A stretch of 64,000 nucleotides of DNA, from NCBI GenBank assembly GCA_004356105.1, contig SMYC01000152.1:1-64000 (forward strand). Reading direction: 5' to 3'. Below, piece after piece: positions 51,295 through 62,333 of the stretch; within the stretch, counting starts at the first letter, position 1; every line of letters starts with the position of its first letter. The stretch is from Acidobacteriota bacterium. Its GTDB lineage: Bacteria; Acidobacteriota; Vicinamibacteria; Marinacidobacterales; SMYC01. The notes below the pieces were generated by a model. The model was not told where the DNA came from, did not search any database, and saw only the letters and a program-made list of their open reading frames with translations. Position numbers and translations under genes: made by a program.

Positions 51295-52128
51295 CTATTT
51301 CTTTGGGAGCTCAGGCCGCCGCGCAGCGACCCATGCGGTGTACCAGAAACATCCCGTATCGAGCGCGGCGCCCTCGAGAAGCTCCTCCAACAAAGGCTCG
51401 GCCCGAAGAAACATTCCCTCGTAATAGAAACGGTCGTAGCTCTTTACGCCTAATCGTGACAAATAATCGAAATAGAGTAGGTTGTCGACCCAGATATAGC
51501 TCTTGCGAGGTATCGAGATCGCATATTCCTCCGGATAGTCGAGATAAAGAGCGGACGGCGTGTGCACGTCGATCTTCCTCGCATAGACCTCGATCAGTCG
51601 TGAATCGAACCGCTCGCGCAATCCGTGCTGCCCTGTCGGCTCGCCATCGCCGTCTTTCGAGACATTGACCGGGACATACATGGCCCCGACATAGCGAGCG
51701 ATCTCGGCGGAATGTAGGACGGCGGCGTCATAATCCGAGCTCTTGAACGCCTCCGTGAGCGCGTGGTAGCTTTCGATCAAACGCCACGGCAAATCCCCGG
51801 ATTCCTCGAGCGCTTCCTCGCCGTATTTGCGAACCGCGAGCTTGCGGTCGACGGGGAGATCTGCAAACGGAAAAGGCTCCAGACGGTCCACTTCGAAGAG
51901 CAGCCGTGGAGGGAATATCGTCGGATCGGTCGCGGTCTCCAGGATAGAGTGTTCTCGATCCTTATAGAACTTCTTGAGGGGCTTGCCGAGGCTGTCAATG
52001 GCCTTCTCCAAAAAGAGCTTGACCCCCTCCTCGCTCCAAGGAAGCCCGATGTCAACACTACCGAGAACGAGCCAAACCGTCACCGTCAGCGCGAGTACAC
52101 GTGTTGTCATTACCACTCCTCGGTCCAA
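51295..52128 (-). CDS. Secreted protein resembling the zinc-dependent phospholipase C / S1-P1 nuclease fold, with apparent loss of metal ligands
   Basis: Signal peptide; AEIARYVGAMYVPVNVSKDGDGEPTGQHGLRERFDSRLIE resembles HYVGD..PLH..DG..TGQ.GIH.RFE. Confidence 0.5.
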   Translation of the reverse strand: MDRGVVMTTRVLALTVTVWLVLGSVDIGLPWSEEGVKLFLEKAIDSLGKPLKKFYKDREHSILETATDPTIFPPRLLFEVDRLEPFPFADLPVDRKLAVRKYGEEALEESGDLPWRLIESYHALTEAFKSSDYDAAVLHSAEIARYVGAMYVPVNVSKDGDGEPTGQHGLRERFDSRLIEVYARKIDVHTPSALYLDYPEEYAISIPRKSYIWVDNLLYFDYLSRLGVKSYDRFYYEGMFLRAEPLLEELLEGAALDTGCFWYTAWVAARRPELPKK

Positions 52129-52193
52129 AATCCGCTGCCAAGAGACCGCAGCAGCCCCTCCATTCTACCAGCTACCGTACCAGTACAAAACGC

Positions 52194-52279
52194 CCCCCTA
52201 ACAGGGGACTTGCCTCGCCCAAGCCCGAAGGGCGAAGTTAGGGGGCCTGCCCCGCCGAAGCCCGAACGGCGAAGGCGGG
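52194..52279. repeat. REP/BIME-like hairpin repeat overlapping the 3' end of comF
   Basis: CCCCCTAAC...GTTAGGGGG (52194-52245) and CCCGCCGAAGCCCGAACGGCGAAGGCGGG (52251-52279), 27/29 identical by eye to the reverse complement of 6048-6076. Confidence 0.65.
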
Positions 52280-53038
52280 AACCCGCGCGATCGTAAGAAC
52301 ATCCACGGCACCGGCACCGGCTCGAAGGAGCGCTCGAGCAGCACTGTTGGCCGTAGCGCCCGTGGTCAGAACATCATCGACCAATAGAAGTTTGCAACCG
52401 GCCATCTTTCGAGGAACGCGGCCGCGGTAAGCGCCTGACACATTGGACTTTCGCGCGGATGCGGAAAGCCCCGCCTGAGGTCGGTTGTCTTTCGTTTTCA
52501 CGAGCAGACGCGGGCGCATCGGAGCCCCGGCGATGGCCGCCACCGCGCGGGCCGCGATCGCCGCTTGATTGAATCCGCGCGCACGCCGCCGCCTCGAAGA
52601 AAGCGGCAGGGGGATGACGGCCGCGTAGTCCTCGAGCTCTCCCGCCCGACACCAACGCTCGGCGGCCAGTCTGCCGAAAAGCGTCCCGAGGCGCGCGCGC
52701 CCGCCGAATTTCAACGCAAGCAGAAGGCGCCGCACACGCTCATCGTAGAGGAGTCCGGCACGCGCCTTGCGGAAGACCCGCTCGCCTCCGCGACACGGCC
52801 CACATAGGCCGGGGGCTACGCTCGCCGCGTAGGGAAGACCACAGGATTCGCAAAACGGTGGCTCGATACGAGGCAGCCCCTCAGTGCAACGCTCGCAGAG
52901 CGGGCTCAAAAGCGGCCGCTGCAAAAGCTCGTGGCACAAGAGACACTGGGCTGGGAACGCGAAAGCGCCGAGCCCGTGAATACCGGCACACACGAGCCGC
53001 TCCAGCCGATCGTATGTAGCGGTCATTGTAGACACCAC
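52238..53038 (-). CDS. comF: ComF-family phosphoribosyltransferase / double zinc ribbon protein
   Basis: CLLCHELL..CERCTEGLPRIEPPFCESCG.. zinc ribbon, LLLVDDVLTTGATANSAARAL PRPP loop. Confidence 0.9.
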   Translation of the reverse strand: MVSTMTATYDRLERLVCAGIHGLGAFAFPAQCLLCHELLQRPLLSPLCERCTEGLPRIEPPFCESCGLPYAASVAPGLCGPCRGGERVFRKARAGLLYDERVRRLLLALKFGGRARLGTLFGRLAAERWCRAGELEDYAAVIPLPLSSRRRRARGFNQAAIAARAVAAIAGAPMRPRLLVKTKDNRPQAGLSASARKSNVSGAYRGRVPRKMAGCKLLLVDDVLTTGATANSAARALLRAGAGAVDVLTIARVPAFAVRASAGQAP

Positions 53039-53078
53039 GACAACTAACGCTCGCGCTCTTTCAACAACGTCGGTGGCC

Positions 53079-54440
53079 CTATGGAGTCGACCAGGTCGGT
53101 GAGGGTGCTATCACGGGCTCGGGCGTATCGACAGTTGGAAGATGCAGGCTCACCGTGCCCCAGCGCCCACAACGCGCGCAGCGCTCCGTCCATTCCGACG
53201 TGCGCCACGCGCAGCTTTCGCAGGCATAGTCCATCATCAGCCCTTCGACCTCGGCGACGAGCAACTTGGTCTTTTTGAGCGCGGCGGAGAGCTCGTTCTT
53301 GCTCTCCAGGATTCGAGCCATATAGAGATGGAACGTAGGCAGACCGCTCACGCGATCCTCGATCATCTGGAACTCCCGGAGCGCCTCGTCGAGCATGAAT
53401 AGCCGATAGTGAAGCTTTCCCAAACAGTAGCGGAGCGGCACCTCATTCTCGCTGAGAACGAGGGCCTGCTTCCACACACCTATCGCTTCTTCCGGCTCCT
53501 CGGCGCGCAAATAGAAATTTTGGAGCGAAGAGAGGAGCTCCGTCGAGCCCGTGAGCTCGTAGCCGCGCTGCCACGTGCCTATCGCTTCTTCCGTCTCGTC
53601 GTTCGCGGCGAGTGCCTCTCCCAAACGGATATAGGCGGGGACAAAGCTCTCATCCTCGGCCAGTATCAAACGAAAGCCGGCGATCGCCTCCTGAGATCGT
53701 CCGGCCGAAAGCTGCGCCACGCCAAGGCCGAGGCGAAGGCCTTTCGCCATGTCCCGCTCGAGCGCACGCTCTTCGTCCGAGACCATGTCCACGAGACGGC
53801 TCTGCAGCGCACTCGCCTCTTCCCACTTCTGATGTCCGACCAGGAGATCCCGGAGTTGTCGGTGCGCCGAGACCGTCGGCAACGGCCAGCCTTCGATAAT
53901 CTGCTCCAGGACGATCTTGGCACGCTCCTCGGCACCGGCGGCGAGATAGACATCCACGAGCGAGTAGAGCGCCACGAGATTATTCGGCGCCACGCGCGTA
54001 GAGCGCTCGAGCGTATCGGCAGCCTCCCGATAGCGCTTGAGCGCTCGAAGACTATCGCCTTTCTTGACAAGCGCGTGCTCGTGCTCGGGTTCGCGCTCGA
54101 GCACGGAATCGAAGCGCTGGAGCGCTTTTTCATGATGACCGTTGACCAAGGCGTCGAGCCCAGCCATGTAGAGCTCCTCGACGGCTTGATGGGCCTCGTC
54201 CACGCGACGCCGGCGGCGATCGCGAGCAAGACGCCGCACCCCTCCCGCGAGGTCGAAAAACAAAATGACCCCGGCACCGATCCCGAAAGCCGCGAGCATG
54301 ACCATCCAAAGCTCGAGCACGACCGGCCGGAAGAACGCGAACTGAACCGTCACATACGCCTCATTCAGGCGAATCGTCGAAACCGCGAACCAGACGAACG
54401 CAAAAACAACGAGCATCGTGAGAAGAGTCCGAGCCCGCAT
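53079..54440 (-). CDS. lapB: LapB/YciM-like TPR protein with C-terminal rubredoxin-type metal-binding domain
   Basis: N-terminal TM, tandem TPRs, C-terminal YACESCAWRTSEWTERCARCGRWGT. Confidence 0.82.
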   Translation of the reverse strand: MRARTLLTMLVVFAFVWFAVSTIRLNEAYVTVQFAFFRPVVLELWMVMLAAFGIGAGVILFFDLAGGVRRLARDRRRRRVDEAHQAVEELYMAGLDALVNGHHEKALQRFDSVLEREPEHEHALVKKGDSLRALKRYREAADTLERSTRVAPNNLVALYSLVDVYLAAGAEERAKIVLEQIIEGWPLPTVSAHRQLRDLLVGHQKWEEASALQSRLVDMVSDEERALERDMAKGLRLGLGVAQLSAGRSQEAIAGFRLILAEDESFVPAYIRLGEALAANDETEEAIGTWQRGYELTGSTELLSSLQNFYLRAEEPEEAIGVWKQALVLSENEVPLRYCLGKLHYRLFMLDEALREFQMIEDRVSGLPTFHLYMARILESKNELSAALKKTKLLVAEVEGLMMDYACESCAWRTSEWTERCARCGRWGTVSLHLPTVDTPEPVIAPSPTWSTP

Positions 54441-54518
54441 AACAAATGCTAGTCTACCTCCTGAAGCAGAAACCCGAAAGCCAAGGACAGAGCCCTGACT
54501 GCCGACTGCTGAATGATT

Positions 54519-55493
54519 TCAGTCGACCTCATACCTCTTGCGACGCTGCCAAAGCGACTTGCGACTGATCCCAAGAATCTCCGCGGCACGGGTCGTATTC
54601 CCGCCCACATCCCGCAGAACCCGCTCGATATAGCTCTTCTCGACCGCGGCAAGGGTAGGTCGCTTGTGAAGCGTGACACCCCACGTGACGGACGGGCTCT
54701 CGAGAACGTAGGCAGGGATATCGGCTCTCTCGAAAGTCTCACTTTTCGACAATATCGCGCCGTGCTCGACGACGCCCTTGAGCTCCCGTACGTTTCCGGG
54801 CCAAGCGTAAGTCGCGAATAGCTCGAGCGCATCTGGCGAAAATCGTCGCGGCGCGCGGCCTCGGCGCTCGACCTCTTTTTCGAGGAAGTGCTCCGCGAGA
54901 GGAACGATGTCGGCAGGTCGCTCCCGAAGAGGTGGAAGCCGAATCCAGAAAACACCGAGACGATGGAACAGGTCGCGGCGAAAAAGCTCGCGCGTAACAG
55001 CCTCCTCGAGATCGGCGCTCGCGGAAGCGATGAGGCGAGCCTCGAGCTCGACGGGCTCTGTCCCTCCGAGCCGTTCGAATCGACGCTCCTCGACCGCCCG
55101 CAAGAGCTTGGCCTGGTGGAGCGGAGAAAGCTCGCCAATCTGGTCCAGAAACAACGTGCCCTTGCCGGCAAGCTCGAACTTTCCGGCTTTTCGCTGAGCC
55201 GCGCCGGTGAACGCGCCACGCTCATAGCCAAAGAGCTCGCTCTCGAGCAAGCTCCCGGGAATGCTCGGAAGATCGACCGTGACCATGGGAAGCGCGGACC
55301 GCTCTCCCCACAAGTGCAGCGCATGCGCTGCGAGGTCTTTTCCGGTACCGCTCTCCCCGCTCAGAACCACATTGCTTGACGCTGTCGCGAGACGCTCGAG
55401 AAGCCGCACGATTTCCACCATCTGCGGATCGTGGGCGATAATCGTGGCCTCGAGACCAGCCTTAACAGGCTTCGCCCTCGGCGCCTTGGGCAT
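54519..55493 (-). CDS. Sigma-54-dependent activator (AAA+ and Fis HTH), no receiver domain
   Basis: GESGTGKDLAAHALH, ESELFGYERGAFTGA, GTLFLDQIGEL, NTTRAAEILGISRKSLWQRRKRY. Confidence 0.92.
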   Translation of the reverse strand: MPKAPRAKPVKAGLEATIIAHDPQMVEIVRLLERLATASSNVVLSGESGTGKDLAAHALHLWGERSALPMVTVDLPSIPGSLLESELFGYERGAFTGAAQRKAGKFELAGKGTLFLDQIGELSPLHQAKLLRAVEERRFERLGGTEPVELEARLIASASADLEEAVTRELFRRDLFHRLGVFWIRLPPLRERPADIVPLAEHFLEKEVERRGRAPRRFSPDALELFATYAWPGNVRELKGVVEHGAILSKSETFERADIPAYVLESPSVTWGVTLHKRPTLAAVEKSYIERVLRDVGGNTTRAAEILGISRKSLWQRRKRYEVD

Positions 55494-55497
55494 GAGG

Positions 55498-55866
55498 TCA
55501 GCTGGCGACAGCGATCTTTTGCGCGTCGCCCCAGAGGCGTTCGAGGTCGTAATATTCGCGGCTCATCGGCGTGAAAACGTGCACGACGAAATCCATATAG
55601 TCCATCAAGATCCATTCTCCACGCGGAAAGGACTCGACATGCGAGGGCCGCCGCTTCATCGATCGGAGCGACCTCTCCACCTCGTCAGCGATGGACTTGA
55701 TTTGGCGGTGGCTCGTGCCAGTGGCGATCAGAAAGAAATCGGTAAAGCTCGCCAACCCACGTAGATCGAGAACCAGTATATCGGCAGCTTTTTTCTCCTG
55801 CGCCGCGGAAACCGCGGCCTTTAGCTCAGGGTCCAGCGCATTCAAGGTCAACTTAGTCTCGGTCAA
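55498..55866 (-). CDS. rsfS: Ribosome silencing factor RsfS
   Basis: DFFLIATGTSHRQIKSIADEVE, GEWILMDYMDFVVHVFTPMSREYYDLERLW. Confidence 0.93.
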   Translation of the reverse strand: MTETKLTLNALDPELKAAVSAAQEKKAADILVLDLRGLASFTDFFLIATGTSHRQIKSIADEVERSLRSMKRRPSHVESFPRGEWILMDYMDFVVHVFTPMSREYYDLERLWGDAQKIAVAS

Positions 55867-55897
55867 ATTTGTCGAGCCTCTTTGAATTTAGACAATT

Positions 55898-57291
<1,394 letters not shown>

Positions 57292-57307
57292 TTCTTTTGC
57301 TACCCGA

Positions 57308-57619
57308 CTATCCTTCGATCGCCTCGACCTTCACCGCGGTAAACGACTGCCGGTGGCCGCGCATGCGCTGATACTGCTTACGGCGCTTTTTCTTGAAAAC
57401 GAGAATCTTCTTACCGCGCCCCTGCTCCATGACTTTGGCCGTCACTGAGGCGCCATCGACATAAGGCTTGCCGAGCGCAACCACGCCGTCGCGATTCACG
57501 AGCATGACTTTGTCGAAGCGAACGGTATCGCCAACTTTAGCTTCGAGCTTCTCGATTCTGAGCTGCTCACCGGGAATCACCTTTTGCTGCTTCCCGCCCG
57601 TCTCGATGATTGCGTACAC
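57308..57619 (-). CDS. rplU: 50S ribosomal protein L21
   Basis: [47 protein letters not shown]. Confidence 0.98.
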   Translation of the reverse strand: MYAIIETGGKQQKVIPGEQLRIEKLEAKVGDTVRFDKVMLVNRDGVVALGKPYVDGASVTAKVMEQGRGKKILVFKKKRRKQYQRMRGHRQSFTAVKVEAIEG

Positions 57620-57657
57620 TTTTTAAGATCCTCCCAACCGCTTGCGCAGATCTAACC

Positions 57658-57686
57658 ATTCTAGTGACGGACGAGCCTAATGTCAA
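57658..57686 (-). promoter_or_regulatory. Sigma-70-type promoter of the rplU-rpmA operon
   Basis: TTGACA-N17-TAGAAT upstream of rplU. Confidence 0.8.
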
Positions 57687-57764
57687 CGCACGTGGCTATC
57701 AGCTACCCGCTACCCGGCCGCCCACACAGCATGCGTGGGCGCTACGTACTACTAATGCTGCGCC

Positions 57765-60700
57765 TCAGAAGTTAAATCCTATCCAGAAATCCGTTTTCCA
57801 GCCCTCTACGGTGGTCGCGAAGTCCGTGAGCTTTGACCAGTTGATGTTCATGGGCATCCCGAAAAAATTGAATGAGAGGCCGATTCCGTAAGAGGCCACA
57901 GCATCGCCGAGCCCAAATCCCTCGGAGATACAGGGAGCATTGCCGCCCGGGCCGCAACGGGCTCCGAGTGAGGAAAACCGACGCTCGCTCGAGAAGAGGT
58001 TGAATGTCTGGTCGATGAAGTGGGCGCCACCCATATCTACGAAGAAGATCCCGCGTAGCGGACCGAAAAAGCCTATCGGCGTAATCGCGGCGTCGATGAT
58101 TGGGAAGCGAAGCTCCGCATTGGCGAAAAAGCCCTTATTGCCGACAAAGGACTGGTAATTGTAGCCGCGCATATCACCGTTGCCGCCGAACCAGAACAAG
58201 TCCGGATTCTCGCCGTCACTCCAAAGACCCCGCATCCTGACGGCGAGCAAGCTTCCGCCGCCGATTTGAAAATATTTTCGCGCGTCGATGTCGATCGTCT
58301 GCCGCGAGAGAAACGGGCCGGACGGCGAAATGGACACACCCGCCGATATTGTGCTACCCGCGATGGGGCCAAAATTTCGAAACCGCGTCGTTTCTTGAAC
58401 GAAAGTCGCCGATACGGGTAAAGCCGTGCCGTTGGGGTAGCGTTGAGCGATTGCGTTCTGGAACTGAGCGAAGTCGCCGCCGCCGAAGCCGGTGCCGGAC
58501 GGATTGAGGAGCGGGTTCAGAACCGGGTCTTCGAACCGCGTGCGCTGGCGGATGATACCGGTGGATGCCTCCAAACGCCGGAAACGGCTCAGAGGATAGA
58601 CGGCCGAGATCGTAGCGCCGTATTGCCGGATGGTGGAAATAGAATCCTGCCGTGTAAAGACGTTGCTCCCAGCGAAACCGAAAGGATTCGCAAAGAAGAA
58701 GCTCGTTGTGTCGAAACCTCTGAACGAGTATTGAAGCCTTCCGGCCCGGTTGGTATAACTCCCGAGATAGCTCCGGAACTCGCGCACGGATAACGCGAAG
58801 AACGTGAAGTTTTGATCGCCGAGCACATCGGAGAAACTGATCCCCGTGCCGCCGAAAAAATCGCCACCGGATGTGACACCGACGTTAATCGGCGGCGCAC
58901 CATCGATGTAGAATTTCTCGAACGTTCCTTTCCGGCGCTTGTTCTCGGAAATGATCTGGTGGTTCACCGGCGGCACGAAATCGATCACGGGTCCTTCGGT
59001 GCGCACGATGAGGTCCGAGGAAATCTCTTTGACGGGCTCGTCCATCGGCAGCCTGTACAGGCCGTAATTCCCTTTGTAATAGCTCGTGAACAAGAGGACG
59101 TCTTCGTCCGAACGTGAATCGCCTTTGATGATAGCCGGTGAGAAATTGCCGCCCAGTACGTCGGTATATTGGATGATGTCGCCCGTTTCGACATCCATCG
59201 AACGGATGTTATATATGTCGTCGTCCTCGTTCGATGTGTAGAACATGACACGACCGTCGTCCGAGAAAACCGGCGAGGCGTCGTCATGGGTTCCAAATGT
59301 AATTTGCTCTTTCTTCGACGTATCGTTGAGATTGACACGGTAGATTTTGTCGTAGCCGCTGATGCGCCGGCTGTAATAGAGCCATTCGCCATCCGGCGTG
59401 ACCGTCGGAAATTTGTCGAAGAACTTGTCGTCGGTGACGTTATAGAACTCCTCCGTCTCCATGTCGACACGCCACACATCGCTAATGCCGTCTCGAAGCG
59501 CCGTGAAGTAGGTATATTTTCCTTTTGGCCCGACATGTGGGAAATAGGCTCTGTCGACCGGGACTCGAATGCGCTTCACAACTTTCTCTGTGAGCACGTC
59601 GACGACAATGAGCGCGCGCCGTTTCCCAAAGCGGCCGAAGAACACGATGTGATCTCCGTCCGGGGTCCAGGCGAGGTTGCGTCCGATGAGCGAGTCTTCG
59701 CCGATGAGGCCGACGATGTTCTCGAAAGCACCGGTATATCCCGGCGTCAAATTCTTGATGATTGAGCCATCCGCGGCCGAAAGAAGAATAATGTCGAACT
59801 CGCCCTCTTTGCGGTTGACGCTCATGACCGCGATGATCTCTTTCGAAGGAGACGGCGCAGCCGATAGCGCGGCGACGAAGTTCCCCTTGCGCGGGTCGGG
59901 CGACATGTCCAAGCTGTAATCGTCCGGGATTTCTTTGTCGCGGTAGGGCTTGTATTTGTCGACGAGCCAGCGCTTCCATTCGCGATAGAACTCTTCCGGC
60001 GTCAAGCGAAAGGCTTGCTGATAGACTTCCTCCCCGACGCCGCCGACGACGGCCCGACGCAAAGCAAAGATGAACTGTCGGACGCCCTCTTTGCCGAAGC
60101 GTTCTTCCATAAACGTGAAAACCGACGCTCCGAAACTATAGGCGGCGCGGGCAAATCCGACGTTCAGCGCCTCGAAGCTCGGGATTTGGTCCGTTACGGC
60201 CGCGTCGCGAATGACCATGAGGTCGAGCGGGTCCCACTCGCCCTCCATGTAGGTCGCCATCCCCTCGTCGATCCATACAGGAACAGAACGGCGGAGGAGC
60301 GAACGCGGGATGATGTCGAATTGGAAGATATGGGTCAGCTCGTGGATGAACAGTTCCTGGAGCTCGTCCGGAGGGTTGTCGATGGGGATCACCATCCGGT
60401 CGCGCGACGGCTCGGCGAAGGCACCTACACCCTCGGGGATTTCTATGGGGTACAAGTTCGTCTGAGCGAACTCGGAGAACGTCTTGTAGAGGATGAGCGG
60501 AATGGCGAATGAGATTTCGTGCTTGAGGTCATTCGAGACTTTCTCATAGGCGCTCTCGGCATAGCTGACGAGACGGCCGAGCTCCTGCTCGAACTCGGGA
60601 TAGTAATAGACCTCGAAATGGGGAGACCGATAGACTTCCCACCGATGCTTGTCGTACTTGACCTTGTTCTTGCCGTAAAACTGCGTAAAAGATTGGCCGA

Positions 60701-60797
60701 AGGCCACGACCGTGGACAAAAAAAGCGCAATGATAACGAGCGCCGCTCTTCCCATGATTCCGTTATAGCTTTTCCTCATCGGTTTCCCTCGTGTCAT
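57765..60797 (-). CDS. Gluzincin (peptidase MA-like)/TolB-type beta-propeller/BamA-like barrel fusion, secreted
   Basis: Signal peptide; HELTH..WIDEGMATYME; repeated PD40-type motifs (DGEWLYYSRR, SDDGRVMFYTSNEDD); C-terminal surface-antigen-like barrel; start could be 60779. Confidence 0.85.
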   Translation of the reverse strand: MTRGKPMRKSYNGIMGRAALVIIALFLSTVVAFGQSFTQFYGKNKVKYDKHRWEVYRSPHFEVYYYPEFEQELGRLVSYAESAYEKVSNDLKHEISFAIPLILYKTFSEFAQTNLYPIEIPEGVGAFAEPSRDRMVIPIDNPPDELQELFIHELTHIFQFDIIPRSLLRRSVPVWIDEGMATYMEGEWDPLDLMVIRDAAVTDQIPSFEALNVGFARAAYSFGASVFTFMEERFGKEGVRQFIFALRRAVVGGVGEEVYQQAFRLTPEEFYREWKRWLVDKYKPYRDKEIPDDYSLDMSPDPRKGNFVAALSAAPSPSKEIIAVMSVNRKEGEFDIILLSAADGSIIKNLTPGYTGAFENIVGLIGEDSLIGRNLAWTPDGDHIVFFGRFGKRRALIVVDVLTEKVVKRIRVPVDRAYFPHVGPKGKYTYFTALRDGISDVWRVDMETEEFYNVTDDKFFDKFPTVTPDGEWLYYSRRISGYDKIYRVNLNDTSKKEQITFGTHDDASPVFSDDGRVMFYTSNEDDDIYNIRSMDVETGDIIQYTDVLGGNFSPAIIKGDSRSDEDVLLFTSYYKGNYGLYRLPMDEPVKEISSDLIVRTEGPVIDFVPPVNHQIISENKRRKGTFEKFYIDGAPPINVGVTSGGDFFGGTGISFSDVLGDQNFTFFALSVREFRSYLGSYTNRAGRLQYSFRGFDTTSFFFANPFGFAGSNVFTRQDSISTIRQYGATISAVYPLSRFRRLEASTGIIRQRTRFEDPVLNPLLNPSGTGFGGGDFAQFQNAIAQRYPNGTALPVSATFVQETTRFRNFGPIAGSTISAGVSISPSGPFLSRQTIDIDARKYFQIGGGSLLAVRMRGLWSDGENPDLFWFGGNGDMRGYNYQSFVGNKGFFANAELRFPIIDAAITPIGFFGPLRGIFFVDMGGAHFIDQTFNLFSSERRFSSLGARCGPGGNAPCISEGFGLGDAVASYGIGLSFNFFGMPMNINWSKLTDFATTVEGWKTDFWIGFNF

Positions 60798-60958
60798 TCG
60801 ATGATGCGATCATTCCCGAAGCTATCGCTTCGTGTTGCCCGACGACGCAAAGCTCAGCGGCGAAAAAAGCCCGGCGCTCGTGAGGCGCGGTGTTCTTCCG
60901 TTGTGATCACAAATGTTTCGACCACCACGTCTTTTTATTATTCACGTTCAGGCAGCAT

Positions 60959-61789
60959 TCATTTCAAGAGAATCCTCGTGCCCCGAAACGTCTGAGGCGA
61001 AAGAATGCTCAAGAAATTTGGTAGAAGCCGATCCATCAGCTCGAAATAGGACGAGAGCGCCGAGGTCTGCTCGTCACGGCCGTAGATAACTTCTTCGGAG
61101 AAGCGCTCACGGTGAATGGTCCGTCCCGTCTCGCCATCGATAAAGTAGAACTCGGCGCTCAAAGTAAAGCCCGTCCGCTCCTGGAACTGCTGACTGCGCT
61201 GCAGCTGGGGCCGGTTGAACGCGTCACGCGTATAGCGATCGCGCCGGGTGAAGCCCGATCGAGACTCGGAGCCGAAACTCAGCTTTCCCGTTACGATGAG
61301 AGGGTTTTGATATTCCTCACCGAGCTGCATCCAATAATCCTCATCTTCGAGAAGCTTGTCCTGCTCGAGATCGATCCACTCTTGCTGAGAAATCTCCTCT
61401 TCACCATCCGCGCGTGCCTTCTCCTCGATCTCTGCGAACTCGATGAGAAGGCCGGCATCCTCGAGCGCCTCTTGCGAGAAGTCGCCGAGAGGCTCGACTT
61501 CCGCGTCGAGCACTTGGAGGTTGGAACGCATACGGAGCTGGTTCCGGAGCAGGCGCACCGTCTCGGAGTCGAGGTCGAGACGCTCGTTCGTCTGCGTCGT
61601 GAAGCTCGCGACGAGAATGCGGTTGAACCGCGAGATGTCGAGCTTGGCGTCGATGGGAACCTCGATGGGCACTTCGTAATACGAAGTGCAGGAAGCCACA
61701 AAAACACCCAGCAATAGGCTAAAGAAGAGCGGGGACCGACGCCGATCAGTTCCGGCGCGCCCGCCTGTCGGATCGCTTTTTTCTCTCAT
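60959..61789 (-). CDS. Predicted lipoprotein of unknown function
   Basis: FFSLLLGVFVASC lipobox; start moved from 61888. Confidence 0.7.
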   Translation of the reverse strand: MREKSDPTGGRAGTDRRRSPLFFSLLLGVFVASCTSYYEVPIEVPIDAKLDISRFNRILVASFTTQTNERLDLDSETVRLLRNQLRMRSNLQVLDAEVEPLGDFSQEALEDAGLLIEFAEIEEKARADGEEEISQQEWIDLEQDKLLEDEDYWMQLGEEYQNPLIVTGKLSFGSESRSGFTRRDRYTRDAFNRPQLQRSQQFQERTGFTLSAEFYFIDGETGRTIHRERFSEEVIYGRDEQTSALSSYFELMDRLLPNFLSILSPQTFRGTRILLK

Positions 61790-62129
61790 ACGCTTCTCTG
61801 AAGAGCTCATAGTTCTGGCGGATATATAAGTTAGCGGAATCGAGCTCGAGCGCCCTTTCGTATTCCTCGTTCGCTTCGTCGAACTCACCCGACTGCTCGA
61901 AAGCCACCGCTAAATTGTTCCGGGCGCTGGCGTTATCGGGGTTGAGCTCGATGGCCTTCTCCCAACGATAAGTCGCCTCCCGCCAAAGACCCCGTTGGGC
62001 GACGTCGATACCGAAAGCGACCTGGGCGCGGGATTGATCCTCGCGATCGTCCGCGAGAAGCGGGCAGGTAGCAAGCGCAAGGAGAATTAGGGTTGTGATG
62101 ACAGGCCAAACACGTAAGGACAAATCCAC
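61746..62129 (-). CDS. Secreted TPR-repeat protein
   Basis: Signal peptide; WREATYRWEKAIELNPDNASARNNLAVAFEQSGEFDEANEEYERALELDSAN. Confidence 0.82.
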   Translation of the reverse strand: MDLSLRVWPVITTLILLALATCPLLADDREDQSRAQVAFGIDVAQRGLWREATYRWEKAIELNPDNASARNNLAVAFEQSGEFDEANEEYERALELDSANLYIRQNYELFREAYERKKRSDRRARRN

Positions 62130-62333
62130 CTCTAACTTGCAGAGAATCGCGAGGTTCCATCACCCCGGTGATGGCGGCGGCTAGGCTTATGGTAGCCCAC
62201 CCCCAAACGCTTCGCAAGCAACTTTAGAAGTCGAGGGAGGGCCAGGAGCTCGTTTCTCGTCATTCTATTCAAGTGTCGGATCCGCATTCCCAAATCGCCA
62301 GACGGGTCCGATTGTCCGCCGGAGACACTATAA

